A stretch of DNA of 64,000 nt from Roseibacillus ishigakijimensis (GCF_016595415.1 NZ_JAENIO010000008.1:1-64000); one strand, 5' to 3'. Shown: positions 8,150 through 15,812, numbered from the stretch's first letter. A program made the numbers and translations. Notes: generated by a model not told the origin, from the letters alone.

Positions 8150-9964
8150 TTACTTCACAAAGACAGTGAGGAAAATGACGAGGACCACACCGACGCCCAT
8201 GAGGAGGGAGTAGGTCTGGAGGGAGCCGGATTGGGCGCGGTTGAAGAGTTGGCCGAGGACGGCGGAGCAGCGCACGAGGCCACCGACGAGAAGTCCGTTG
8301 ATGAGGAACTCGTCGAGAAACTCAATCACCGCCGCTTTGACATTGATGGCGTATTTGACCACGTAGCCGTAGCCTTCATCGACGTAGAAGCGGTTGGCGA
8401 AGAGCTTGGAGACGGGATTGTTGGCCAGGGGATCGCTCTTTTTGTTGAAATAGAAGACAAAGGCGGCAGCGGCACCAAGGAGGAAGGCCGCGACCGAGGC
8501 CCCCAGGGGCACGCCGAGCTCAATGAGATGCTTGGGTGCATAGTAAGCGGGCGAGAAGAGCTTGGCGATCTCGGGGTATCCGGCAAAGACGGATGGCACG
8601 GCCAGGATGACGAGAGGCACGAACATGAGGGGACCGACTTCCTTGGCCTCCTCGGAATGTTTGTCGCGGGCTTCGCCGAGGAAAACGACGATGAAGAGGC
8701 GGCCCATGTAGAAGGTGGTCATCGCCGCCACCGCAGCCACGAGTCCGAAGAGAACTTTGTTCTCGAGCCAGGTCTCGTGGAGAATCTGCTCCTTGGAGAA
8801 GAAGCCGGCGGTGAAGGGGAATCCGGCCAAGGCGAGCGTGCCCAGCGCGAAGGTGATGGCGGTGATGGGCATCTTTTTGAAGAGGCCGCCCATTTTCCAG
8901 ATGTTCTGCTCGTGGTGGCAGGCGTAGATGACGGCGCCGGAGCCGAGGAAGAGGAGGGCCTTGAACCAGGCGTGGGTGTAGAGGTGGAACATCGCTCCCT
9001 CGGTGGAGTGACCGTGGGCGATGCCGAGCATGAGCACCATGTAGCCGAGCTGGGAGAGGGTCGAGTAGGCGAGGATTTTCTTAATGTCCGACTGCTGGGT
9101 CGCCATCAGGGCGGCGATGAGAGAGGTGAATCCGCCGAGGTAGGCGATGGTGTCGGTGGACCATTGCGGGAAGCCCTCGAAGCCGACCGAGATGAAAACG
9201 CGGGCCATCATGTAGACCCCGGCCGCGACCATGGTAGCGGCGTGGATAAGGGCGGAAACCGGGGTGGGGCCTTCCATCGCGTCGGGCAACCAGACGTGGA
9301 GAGGGGCTTGCGCGGACTTACCAATGGCCCCGCAGAAGACGCAGAGCAGCGCGGCCCCGAGGATGCCGGCCGAGAGTCCGGTGGGCAGTTCCATTTCCCC
9401 AAAGGTCAGGGTGCCGGTGATGCCCCAGAGCATGAGGATGCCGACCATGAAGCCCCAGTCGCCGATGCGGTTGACGCAAAAGGCTTTCTTGGCCGCGTCG
9501 GCGGCGGACTCCTTGGTGAACCAGTGGCCGATGAGAAGATAGGAGGAGAGACCCACGAGTTCCCAGAAGATGAACATCATCAGGAAGTTGTCTGCCAGCA
9601 CGATGCCGGTCATGGAGAACATGAAGAGGGAAAGGCCACAGAAGTAGCGGGCCTTGGACTCATCCTTGGCCATGTAGGCTAGCGAGAAGACATGAACGAG
9701 GGTGCCCACTCCGGTGACCACCAGCATCATTTTGGTGGAGAGGGGGTCGAGGAGAAGGCCGATATTGACGTGGAAGTCACCAAAGCTGGCCCAGGCGAAA
9801 TGGGGGTTGGCTTCTTTACCGAGGAAGAGAAGAGTCAGAATGAGAGTCGCAACAGCTGAACCCGTGGAAACCAGGGAAGAGATGAAGGCATTCTTTTTGA
9901 GACCGAGATGAATCGCGGCCGCGCTGAGGAGAGGAAGGAGGAGGAGAAACCAGGCGAGATGCAT
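8150..9964 (-). CDS. nuoL: NADH-quinone oxidoreductase subunit L
   Basis: NuoL is the distal antiporter-like subunit of complex I and bears the long lateral amphipathic helix. The 604-residue protein has the N-terminal Proton_antipo_N region (FSLAYMAKDESKARYF), the core VGLSSYLLIGHWFTKE and PLHVWLPDAMEGPTPVSALIHAATMVAAGVYM, and a C-terminal polytopic tail. Its start codon lies 9 bp from the arm of the GxxExxY-bearing inverted-repeat element, which separates it from nuoK. Upstream of the ATG no Shine-Dalgarno sequence is seen. Confidence 0.97.
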   Translation of the reverse strand: MHLAWFLLLLPLLSAAAIHLGLKKNAFISSLVSTGSAVATLILTLLFLGKEANPHFAWASFGDFHVNIGLLLDPLSTKMMLVVTGVGTLVHVFSLAYMAKDESKARYFCGLSLFMFSMTGIVLADNFLMMFIFWELVGLSSYLLIGHWFTKESAADAAKKAFCVNRIGDWGFMVGILMLWGITGTLTFGEMELPTGLSAGILGAALLCVFCGAIGKSAQAPLHVWLPDAMEGPTPVSALIHAATMVAAGVYMMARVFISVGFEGFPQWSTDTIAYLGGFTSLIAALMATQQSDIKKILAYSTLSQLGYMVLMLGIAHGHSTEGAMFHLYTHAWFKALLFLGSGAVIYACHHEQNIWKMGGLFKKMPITAITFALGTLALAGFPFTAGFFSKEQILHETWLENKVLFGLVAAVAAMTTFYMGRLFIVVFLGEARDKHSEEAKEVGPLMFVPLVILAVPSVFAGYPEIAKLFSPAYYAPKHLIELGVPLGASVAAFLLGAAAAFVFYFNKKSDPLANNPVSKLFANRFYVDEGYGYVVKYAINVKAAVIEFLDEFLINGLLVGGLVRCSAVLGQLFNRAQSGSLQTYSLLMGVGVVLVIFLTVFVK

Positions 9965-9973
9965 GTGAGTTGG

Positions 9974-10008
9974 TTTTGGACAGAATTAACGGAATGAAAC
10001 AGAATTTT
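9974..10008 (+). repeat. Left 35-bp arm of the GxxExxY element
   Basis: Begins TTTTGGACAGAATTAACG and ends AACAGAATTTT. It differs at three positions from the inverted copy at 10410-10444. The TAA stop of the GxxExxY gene (9986-9988, read on the minus strand) falls inside this arm. Confidence 0.9.
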
Positions 10009-10408
10009 GCTCTGTGGAAGAGGGACGGTATTGGCGAAATTTTTTCTTAAACTGCAAACTTTGCGCTCCGAAATTGAGGAGGAGTCCTTCGTCGAGCTTG
10101 GTTGCCGTCAGGTAATTGACGAGTTGGACCTCATGGGCAGCAACGAGGTTCTGGACGGACTTCAATTCTACGATAAGTGTTTCTTCAACCACGATATCGG
10201 CTGTGAATTGTCCAGCAAGTTGGCGTTTATAGAAGACATCGAGATGCTTCTGCCGCTCGAACGAAATGCCGGCCATCTCGAGTTCAATGCAAAGAGAGTT
10301 TTCATACACGGACTCTAAAAATCCAGAGCCTAGTTCCGAATGAACAGACATGGCCAGACCGATAACCTTGCCTGCAAGGTCATATTGCTGCTCAGCTGGT
10401 CTGTTCAT
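9986..10408 (-). CDS. GxxExxY protein (PD-(D/E)XK nuclease-like)
   Basis: The 140-residue product carries the naming motif G-F-L-E-S-V-Y (GxxExxY) after an N-terminal helix, then a core with ADIVVEETLIVELKSV, which supplies the D...E-x-K residues of the PD-(D/E)XK nuclease superfamily (PDDEXK_3 group), and ends ...LLLNFGAQSLQFKK. Function of the family is not established; members are multicopy in some genomes and often sit in odd genomic contexts. I choose the ATG at 10408, just inside the right inverted-repeat arm. An upstream ATG at 10462 would force the arm itself to be translated as a TELTELN-type peptide. The gene interrupts nuoK-nuoL and is flanked by 35-bp inverted repeats. Confidence 0.88.
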   Translation of the reverse strand: MNRPAEQQYDLAGKVIGLAMSVHSELGSGFLESVYENSLCIELEMAGISFERQKHLDVFYKRQLAGQFTADIVVEETLIVELKSVQNLVAAHEVQLVNYLTATKLDEGLLLNFGAQSLQFKKKFRQYRPSSTEQNSVSFR

Positions 10409-10409
10409 A

Positions 10410-10444
10410 AAAATTCTGTTCAATTCGGTTAATTCTGTCCAAAA
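10410..10444 (-). repeat. Right 35-bp arm of the GxxExxY element
   Basis: Inverted copy of 9974-10008 with three mismatches. It ends 7 nt from the stop codon of the PLDc_N gene. Transcribed as part of the nuo message, the two arms could pair across the whole GxxExxY gene. Confidence 0.9.
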
Positions 10445-10451
10445 AAACAAG

Positions 10452-10679
10452 CTACCTTCCAATCTCGGCCTTGCGTTGGGGGCGGCGGACGAAGAGATAA
10501 ATCAGTGAGCCAACCCAGCCGGCGAGGGCGATGACCAGAATCCAGATGAGCTTGTCGTTTCCTTCCGAAGGCTCGTTTTGGGCACAATCGACGAGGCTCC
10601 AGACCCACAGTGCGAAGAGAGGGAGCGCAGTGAGTAAGATGAAGATGATGAAGAGTTCTTGGCCTCCGAAACTTAGCAT
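10452..10679 (-). CDS. Small PLDc_N-domain membrane protein
   Basis: A 75-residue protein with two membrane segments (about 8-30 and 44-64), separated by LVDCAQNEPSEGNDKLIW and closed by a basic tail. This is the PLDc_N (phospholipase D-nuclease N-terminal-like) pattern, in which two helices flank a short loop with conserved W-x-D. Members often occur alone, without any phospholipase domain; function is unknown. It lies between nuoK and the GxxExxY element in the same direction, so it is probably cotranscribed with nuo, though a weak terminator-like hairpin precedes it. It is not a known complex I subunit. Confidence 0.75.
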   Translation of the reverse strand: MLSFGGQELFIIFILLTALPLFALWVWSLVDCAQNEPSEGNDKLIWILVIALAGWVGSLIYLFVRRPQRKAEIGR

Positions 10680-10722
10680 GGCTAGTGGGCTGAATCGGTT
10701 TGGGATGGGTCGAGAGGGAGCA

Positions 10723-10746
10723 CGGATAAAAAAAATCTAGGATTTT
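10723..10746 (-). terminator. Weak terminator-like hairpin after nuoK
   Basis: On the minus strand AAAATC and GATTTT pair around a 3-nt loop right at the nuoK stop, followed by a T run (A run at 10728-10735 on the plus strand). The stem is only six A/T-rich pairs, so it may act as a partial attenuator within the operon at most. Confidence 0.35.
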
Positions 10747-11075
10747 CAGCCTCGCATGGACTTGAGGTCTTCGACGTTCACTGTCTGGCGGGCGCGGTAG
10801 AGAGCCACGATGATGGCGAGCCCGACCGCGACTTCGGCAGCGGCGACGGTGATGATGAAGAAGACGAGCACCTGGCCATCGTAGTCGGGCAGACCGTCGA
10901 AGGTGCTCAGGTTGTAGCGGGAAAAGGCAACGAGGGTCAGGTTGGCGGCGGCCAGCATCATTTCCAGACACATGAAAATGACGATGATGTTGCGGCGCAC
11001 AATCACGCCCGCCAGGCCGATGGCAAAGAGAATGCCGCTGACCATGAGGTATTCGTGGAGAGAAACAGGGTTCAC
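10746..11075 (-). CDS. nuoK: NADH-quinone oxidoreductase subunit K
   Basis: NuoK is a small three-helix membrane subunit of complex I in the proton path. The 109-residue protein has the conserved pattern [23 protein letters not shown] with the membrane glutamate, then LTLVAF and a second buried glutamate in [19 protein letters not shown] choose a GTG start at 11075, because the family begins with a short segment before the first helix and [14 protein letters not shown] matches it; the ATG at 11045 would trim ten residues. The longer open frame reaching 11246 overlaps nuoJ and is not credible. It follows nuoJ by 25 bp. Confidence 0.92.
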   Translation of the reverse strand: MNPVSLHEYLMVSGILFAIGLAGVIVRRNIIVIFMCLEMMLAAANLTLVAFSRYNLSTFDGLPDYDGQVLVFFIITVAAAEVAVGLAIIVALYRARQTVNVEDLKSMRG

Positions 11076-11100
11076 GATGAGAATTGTCCGGTGAGAGTTG

Positions 11101-11745
11101 TCAGTTGTTGGGGCTGCCTTTCTTGGAAAGAACGACCACGCCAATGGTGGCCACCACGAGGAGCACACCCATGATTTGGAGGGGTAGGTTGTGGCTGGTG
11201 CCGTGGCCATGACCGGCGAAGACGGTGCGGCCGATGAGGTGGACATCGGGCAGTTGCTTGGCTTCGAGGTTGGCTTGGATTTTGTTCACCGGCACATCCT
11301 CGGGCTTAAGCTCTTCGCCTTCCTTGAGAGTGTCCGCATAGCGGGCGGTGGCGAGTTCCTGTTGCTTGGTCGCAGCGGTGGCGAGGTCGAGTTCCTGATG
11401 CTCGGGAAGTTGGGCGGTCTGCAAGACCCCCAAGATCTGAAGGAGAAGAATGGCGGGCACGATGGCTCCGGCTGCCAGGTTGGCGGGCTTCCACACGCGC
11501 TTTTCTTCCGATTTGAGGTCGAGAAGCATGATGATGAAGATGAAGAGCACCATGATCGCGCCGGCATAGACCAGGATTTGCATGATGCCGACGAAGTAGG
11601 CGTTGAGGCCGATGAAGAGCGCGGCAAGTCCCACGAAAGCACCCACCATGGAGAGGGCGCTGGAGACCGGATTCTTGAAAATCACCATCAGGCAGGCCGA
11701 GGCGACGGCGAGGAGGCTGAAGAGGTAGAAGAAAATCTGAGGCAT
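11101..11745 (-). CDS. nuoJ: NADH-quinone oxidoreductase subunit J
   Basis: NuoJ is a membrane subunit with the distorted helix that links quinone chemistry to the proton channels. The 214-residue product has five membrane segments and the family hallmark [24 protein letters not shown]. Between helices 4 and 5 is a hydrophilic stretch of about 75 residues, longer than in many homologues, containing [15 protein letters not shown]. Start ATG at 11745. It is separated from nuoI by a short inverted-repeat element and from nuoK by 25 bp. Confidence 0.94.
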   Translation of the reverse strand: MPQIFFYLFSLLAVASACLMVIFKNPVSSALSMVGAFVGLAALFIGLNAYFVGIMQILVYAGAIMVLFIFIIMLLDLKSEEKRVWKPANLAAGAIVPAILLLQILGVLQTAQLPEHQELDLATAATKQQELATARYADTLKEGEELKPEDVPVNKIQANLEAKQLPDVHLIGRTVFAGHGHGTSHNLPLQIMGVLLVVATIGVVVLSKKGSPNN

Positions 11746-11763
11746 GGGAAAGTTCTTTGAATT

Positions 11764-11882
11764 GGGACAGAATTTACAAAATGAAACAGAATTGACGGAG
11801 AGTGTGCGGACTAGCTGTTGTGGGTTTTATGAGTTCCTTTTCAGGTTTTTAAGTTCTGTGCAATTCTGTGAATTCTGTCGGG
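11764..11882. mobile_element. Gene-free inverted-repeat element in the nuoI-nuoJ gap
   Basis: Arms at 11764-11793 and 11851-11882 are inverted copies (22 of 28 core positions match) and share the ACAGAATT-based sequence of the GxxExxY element. About 57 bp lie between them, with no coding content. On the transcribed minus strand the element starts 7 nt after the nuoI stop and ends 18 nt before the nuoJ start. It looks like an empty or internally deleted relative of the 9974-10444 element. Confidence 0.65.
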
Positions 11883-11889
11883 AAAGGTT

Positions 11890-12456
11890 TTATTTCAGCT
11901 CGTTCCACTTGTTGACGAGACCGACGCGTTTGCCGCCGATCTCGTAGAGCTTTTCCTTGTCGTGGACCATCTCGTCGCGGGAGAGGCCGGTGATGGCGTA
12001 GTCTTTGCGGAGGAAGATGGCTTGCTCGGGGCAGACTTCTTCGCACATGCCGCAGTAGATGCAGCGGATCATGTCGATATCGAACTCCTTGGGGCGTTTC
12101 TCGACCTTGGCCCACTCGTCGTCACTGGGGATTTCGCCCGGCACGATTTTGATGGCTTTGGGCGGACAAATAAACTCGCAGAGTTGGCAGGAGACACAGC
12201 GCTCGCGGTCCTGCTCGTCGGTGACGAGAGCGGGGGCCCCGCGGTAATACTCGGGCAACTGGTCGTCCCACTTGGTCTCGGGATATTGCATGGTGACCCC
12301 CAGTCCAGAGGACTTGAGGGTGTCGGCCCCGCGGGATTTGCCGGTGAGGGACTTCACGGCGTGGCCGAGGGTGACCATGAAGCCCTTGAAGATAGCGGGG
12401 AGGGTGAGCTTCTCGCTGGTGCTTAGTTTCGGGCGCTGGAGTTTGACGACGGACAT
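11890..12456 (-). CDS. nuoI: NADH-quinone oxidoreductase subunit I
   Basis: NuoI carries the two 4Fe-4S clusters (N6a and N6b) that pass electrons towards N2 in complex I. Both ferredoxin motifs are intact in the 188-residue product: CVSCQLCEFICPPKAI and CIYCGMCEEVCPEQAI, with the usual crossed CP ligands. The N-terminal amphipathic part (LTLPAIFKGFMVTLGH) anchors it to the membrane arm. It sits between nuoH and nuoJ, with an inverted-repeat element in each gap. Confidence 0.96.
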   Translation of the reverse strand: MSVVKLQRPKLSTSEKLTLPAIFKGFMVTLGHAVKSLTGKSRGADTLKSSGLGVTMQYPETKWDDQLPEYYRGAPALVTDEQDRERCVSCQLCEFICPPKAIKIVPGEIPSDDEWAKVEKRPKEFDIDMIRCIYCGMCEEVCPEQAIFLRKDYAITGLSRDEMVHDKEKLYEIGGKRVGLVNKWNELK

Positions 12457-12476
12457 AGGAAGATTATTTGGGAGAA

Positions 12477-12595
12477 GGACAGAATGGACAAAATTTAACA
12501 GAATTGACTAGAGGTGAGTTGCAAGGGATTGATTGGGCTTGGTCAATTGCTGAACGGGACCTTTGAATTCTGTTTCATTGGGTAAATTCTGTCTG
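12477..12595. mobile_element. Gene-free inverted-repeat element in the nuoH-nuoI gap
   Basis: Arms at 12477-12509 and 12565-12595 are inverted relatives built on the same ACAGAATT units as the element at 9974-10444. The 55-bp core differs from that of 11764-11882 and codes for nothing visible. It begins 4 nt after the nuoH stop and ends 20 nt before the nuoI start. In RNA it would form a roughly 30-bp imperfect stem. Confidence 0.62.
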
Positions 12596-12599
12596 AAAA

Positions 12600-13925
12600 T
12601 TAAACTTTGGCAGGTTCGCCTTTGGCTGGGGCGAGGCGTTTGCCGGGACCGACCTGGTTGTCGATGGTTTTGGCCAGGTAGAAAACAAAGGCGGAGAACA
12701 GGCCGAGAGCCACCAGCGAGCCGAGGAATTGCGGACCGCTCAGGATGGGGCGGGCGAGGAGGAGGGCGGTGAGGACGATGTTGATGAGGGCCAATTCGAA
12801 GAAGACCACCCAGCCGAGCTTCATGAGCTGGTCGTAGCGGAAACGGGGGATGGACCAGCGCACGAGGATGAAGAAGAGGATGAAGGCCACCACCTTGGTG
12901 AGGAAACAACCCATGTGGATGAGGGAGGAGACCCAGAAGGGGAAGGCGCCATTTTCGCCCTCGGCGAGCAATTTGGCATCGAGGCCGAAGGGCAGGGACC
13001 AGCCGCCGAGGAAGAGGGTGACAATGAGGGCGGAGCCGATGACCATGGCCGCGTATTCGCCGAGGAAAAAGAGGGCGAACTTCATGGAAGAATACTCGGT
13101 GTGGTAACCGCCGACGAGTTCAGTTTCGCATTCCGCGAGGTCGAAGGGGGTGCGGTTGGTCTCCGCGAAAATGGAGATGGTGAAGATGATGAAGGCCAGC
13201 ATCATGGGCACCCAGAGGACCCATTGCTGGAGGCCGCCGGCTTCCCAGTAAGCGCCACTCCAGATCATGCCGCCCTCGTTCCAGAGCGGGAGGAGGAGCC
13301 AGCCATTGACGGATTGCTCCATCACAATGCGGCCGAGGTTGAGTTCGCCAAAGACGAGGAGCACGGGGATGAGGGAAAGGCCGAGGGCGATTTCGTAGGA
13401 AATCATTTGCGCGGAAGCACGGATGCCGCCCATGAAGGGGAACTTGGAGTTGGAGGCCCAACCGGCGATGGTGATTCCGTAGACGGCGAGGGAGGAGATG
13501 GCGAAAATGAAGAGGGGGCCGACATTGACATCGGCGATGGCCATGGAGAGGGGCATGTCGCGTCCTTCCACCGCAATCGGGCTGGCAAAGGGGATGACCG
13601 CGATGGTGATCAGCGAGGGCACCATGGTCATGCAGGGAGCGAGCCAGAAGAAGCTCTTGCGCACATGACCGGGGGTGAAGTCTTCTTTGAGAATGAACTT
13701 GAGTCCATCGGCGATGGGCTGGGTGAGACCGCCGAGGGGGAGCTTGATGTCGTTCTTAAACCCAAGGATGGAAGTGGGAATCATGGTCCGGTTCGGTCCC
13801 ACGCGGTCCTGAATGATGGCGGAAAAACGGCGTTCGGCGTAGACCGAGTAAGCCACAAAGGTCAGCACGAGGCCAAAGTAGAGCCCCATCTTGATGAGGG
13901 TGGTGAGAAGGAAGACGGTGTCCAT
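12600..13925 (-). CDS. nuoH: NADH-quinone oxidoreductase subunit H
   Basis: NuoH holds the quinone-access chamber between the peripheral and membrane arms of complex I. The 441-residue product has conserved features: AERRFSAIIQDRVGPNR in the first loop, GLTQPIADGLKFILKEDFTP, and the acidic loop ETNRTPFDLAECETELVGGYHTEY (split here only for reading). It is about 100 residues longer than the classic form, mainly through an extra loop near residues 215-235 and a C-terminal helix with a Lys/Pro-rich tail. Start ATG at 13925. Confidence 0.95.
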   Translation of the reverse strand: MDTVFLLTTLIKMGLYFGLVLTFVAYSVYAERRFSAIIQDRVGPNRTMIPTSILGFKNDIKLPLGGLTQPIADGLKFILKEDFTPGHVRKSFFWLAPCMTMVPSLITIAVIPFASPIAVEGRDMPLSMAIADVNVGPLFIFAISSLAVYGITIAGWASNSKFPFMGGIRASAQMISYEIALGLSLIPVLLVFGELNLGRIVMEQSVNGWLLLPLWNEGGMIWSGAYWEAGGLQQWVLWVPMMLAFIIFTISIFAETNRTPFDLAECETELVGGYHTEYSSMKFALFFLGEYAAMVIGSALIVTLFLGGWSLPFGLDAKLLAEGENGAFPFWVSSLIHMGCFLTKVVAFILFFILVRWSIPRFRYDQLMKLGWVVFFELALINIVLTALLLARPILSGPQFLGSLVALGLFSAFVFYLAKTIDNQVGPGKRLAPAKGEPAKV

Positions 13926-13946
13926 TTTGTTTGGAAATAAATTGAG

Positions 13947-14048
13947 AACCGCTGATTAGCGCGGATGAACGCAGATTGCCGGTGCTTGAAGTGGAAAATT
14001 CAGAAGGGAAAATTGAAAATCGGCGTTCATCAGCGTTTATCTGCGGTC
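13947..14048. mobile_element. Inverted-repeat element of a second type in the nuoG-nuoH gap
   Basis: Arms at 13947-13977 and 14018-14048 are inverted copies (25 of 31 positions), with GCGGATGAACGCAGAT in one and the matching GATGAACGCCGAT on the opposite strand in the other. The 40-bp core is A-rich. The arm sequence is unlike the ACAGAATT family, but placement is the same: 6 nt after the nuoG stop and 21 nt before the nuoH start. Similar INADERR-coding repeats are familiar around GxxExxY genes in other genomes; that link is recalled, not tested. Confidence 0.6.
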
Positions 14049-14054
14049 GGGGCG

Positions 14055-15800
14055 TCAGCCCACAATTTCGCGGTTTTTGATGCGTTGGCGTTCTTTTTCG
14101 AGGAGAGGGATGGTTTCTCCGGTTTCGGTGATGGGGACTCCGAGGTCGCCGATGCTCTGCAGACTGTGATCGGCGAATTCTTTCACTTCGCTGGCGAGCA
14201 GGGTGAAGACATCCTGAATCATCTGCGGCTTGGGTGCGCCTCCGTCGAGTTTCTCCAAAAGGCCGGCGAGCAGTTCCCAGTCGGGAGAGGCGTCGCCGGG
14301 AGGGAGGATGGCGCGGTTGAGGCGCTGGAGGCGGCCGGTGATGTTGACCATGGAGCCGCGCTTTTCGGCAAAGCTTGCTCCGGGTAGGACGACGTCGGCT
14401 TCTCCGGCGGTGGGATTGGAAAGGATGTCGAGGACGACGAGATGCTCGAGTTTGGCGAGATCGGCCGTGGTGAATCCGTGCTCGGTGAGGTCTTCCCCGA
14501 TGACGAGAGCGGCTTTGATTTTGCCTGACGCGATGTCCTCTTTGACGGCATCGAAATTGGCGAAGAGTTTTTCGCCGAGAATGAGCTGGGCCCCGGTGGT
14601 ATTGGGGTTGCGGTCCGCGCTGATGAGTTTGCCATCGGATTCGCCCTTGCGCTCGACGAGGGCGAGATTTTCGGTGCCGAGGGCTTCCTTGATTTTTTTG
14701 ATGAGGAGAAGCTCTTCGTTGGTGGCGCGGGGAGAGGTGATGAGGGCCACTTCCTCGCCAGCGAGTCCCTGGAAGCCAGCGGCAGCTTGCGCGAGGGCGT
14801 CGGCCTGGGTGGTGGGCTGGTGTTGGCCGCCGTTCTTGACGAGGGCGGAGGTGAGGCGGCGGTCGGAGTGGATTTCGTGGAAAGCCAAGCGGTGGCTGTC
14901 GGGCATCCAAGCGGAATTGACCTCGTTGTTCTCGCGGGGGGTGATGCGGAAAATCTCGTTGCCCCGGGTCCAGATCGTGATGTTGCAGCCGGTGCCGCAG
15001 TTTACGTCGATGGAGGGGGTTTCTTTGAGGAACCAGACTCGCATTTGGAAGCGGAAGTCGTTGCTGGTGAGAGCTCCCACTGGGCAGATGTCTACGGTGT
15101 TGAGGCCGTAGTTGTTGTCCAGCTTGCGTCCGGGATGGACGGCAAGGGTGGTGTGGGTGCCACGATCGGTGAAGCCGAGAACGGGATCATCAGCGACTTC
15201 GTCCATGAAGCGGATGCAGCGGCTGCACATGATGCAACGCTCGTCGTCGAGGCGGATGCGGGGGCCGATGTCGACGTTCTTCGGCTTCTTGACCTTGTTT
15301 TCCTGAAAGCGGGAGAGGCCTTTGCCGTGTTCGACGGAGAATTCCTGCAAGGAGCATTCTCCGGCCTGGTCACAGATGGGGCAATCGAGAGGGTGGTTGA
15401 TGAGGAGAAACTCCATCACGCCCTCGCGGCATTTTTCCACCAGTTCGCCGCCGGTGCGGATGCCCATGTTTTCGGCCACGGTATTGGCGCAGGCGATGAC
15501 GGGGCGGGGCATCCAGCCGATTTCCTGATAGCCTTCCTCGTTGTATTCCGGGTCCTGGCCGGGGGCTAGGCGAGGGGGCATGCCCATCTGCACTAGGCAC
15601 ATGCGGCAGTTGCCGGGGGAGGAAAGTTTGGGGTGGTAGCAATAGTGCGGGACCTCTTTCTCAGCCTGCTTGCAGGCTTCGATCATGCGGGTTCCCTTCG
15701 GGACTTGAATCCAATGCCCGTCGATCTGGACGTTGACCAAGCCTTTCTCGGCGGCGAGGTCCTTGGGCAAAGTTGGGGTGGTCGTGGCAGAATCGCTCAT
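14055..15800 (-). CDS. nuoG: NADH-quinone oxidoreductase subunit G (short form)
   Basis: NuoG carries the iron-sulfur chain leading from NuoF into complex I. The 581-residue protein has an N-terminal 2Fe-2S ferredoxin domain (cysteines in YCYHPKLSSPGNCRMC), the His/Cys 4Fe-4S motif CDQAGECSLQ, the CIMCSRCIRF motif, and a shortened molybdopterin-oxidoreductase-like domain ending with a region like a partial catalytic fold. It lacks the long C-terminal part of the E. coli protein. It is the first gene of this cluster; nuoA-F must lie elsewhere. A CRP/FNR-type palindrome is 51 bp upstream of the ATG. Confidence 0.93.
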   Translation of the reverse strand: MSDSATTTPTLPKDLAAEKGLVNVQIDGHWIQVPKGTRMIEACKQAEKEVPHYCYHPKLSSPGNCRMCLVQMGMPPRLAPGQDPEYNEEGYQEIGWMPRPVIACANTVAENMGIRTGGELVEKCREGVMEFLLINHPLDCPICDQAGECSLQEFSVEHGKGLSRFQENKVKKPKNVDIGPRIRLDDERCIMCSRCIRFMDEVADDPVLGFTDRGTHTTLAVHPGRKLDNNYGLNTVDICPVGALTSNDFRFQMRVWFLKETPSIDVNCGTGCNITIWTRGNEIFRITPRENNEVNSAWMPDSHRLAFHEIHSDRRLTSALVKNGGQHQPTTQADALAQAAAGFQGLAGEEVALITSPRATNEELLLIKKIKEALGTENLALVERKGESDGKLISADRNPNTTGAQLILGEKLFANFDAVKEDIASGKIKAALVIGEDLTEHGFTTADLAKLEHLVVLDILSNPTAGEADVVLPGASFAEKRGSMVNITGRLQRLNRAILPPGDASPDWELLAGLLEKLDGGAPKPQMIQDVFTLLASEVKEFADHSLQSIGDLGVPITETGETIPLLEKERQRIKNREIVG

Positions 15801-15812
15801 CGAAATACAGCG

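Larger units (their letters stand above)
9974..10444. mobile_element. Inverted-repeat element carrying a GxxExxY gene inside the nuo operon
   Basis: Two 35-bp arms (9974-10008 and 10410-10444) are inverted copies matching at 32 of 35 positions. Each arm contains ACAGAATT twice about 19 bp apart. Between them is one gene, which starts 2 bp inside the right arm and stops within the left arm, so gene and arms form a unit of 471 bp. It begins 7 nt after the stop of the PLDc_N gene and ends 9 nt before the nuoL start. Two shorter pairs with the same arm sequence occupy other nuo gaps (11764-11882, 12477-12595). No transposase and no clear target duplication are visible. Mobile nature is inferred from repetition and position. 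Confidence 0.65.

Noticed and set aside
10409-10462. Extended N-terminus of the GxxExxY protein (TELTELN segment)
   Set aside because: It would translate the inverted-repeat arm itself; the ATG at 10408 directly inside the arm is more plausible.
11076-11246. Extended N-terminus of NuoK
   Set aside because: It overlaps nuoJ by about 145 nt in another frame and is hydrophilic and Ser/Pro-rich, unlike NuoK.
13756-14910. 384-residue Arg/Pro/His-rich minus-strand frame
   Set aside because: It is an alternative frame of nuoG and nuoH and runs through the repeat element between them.
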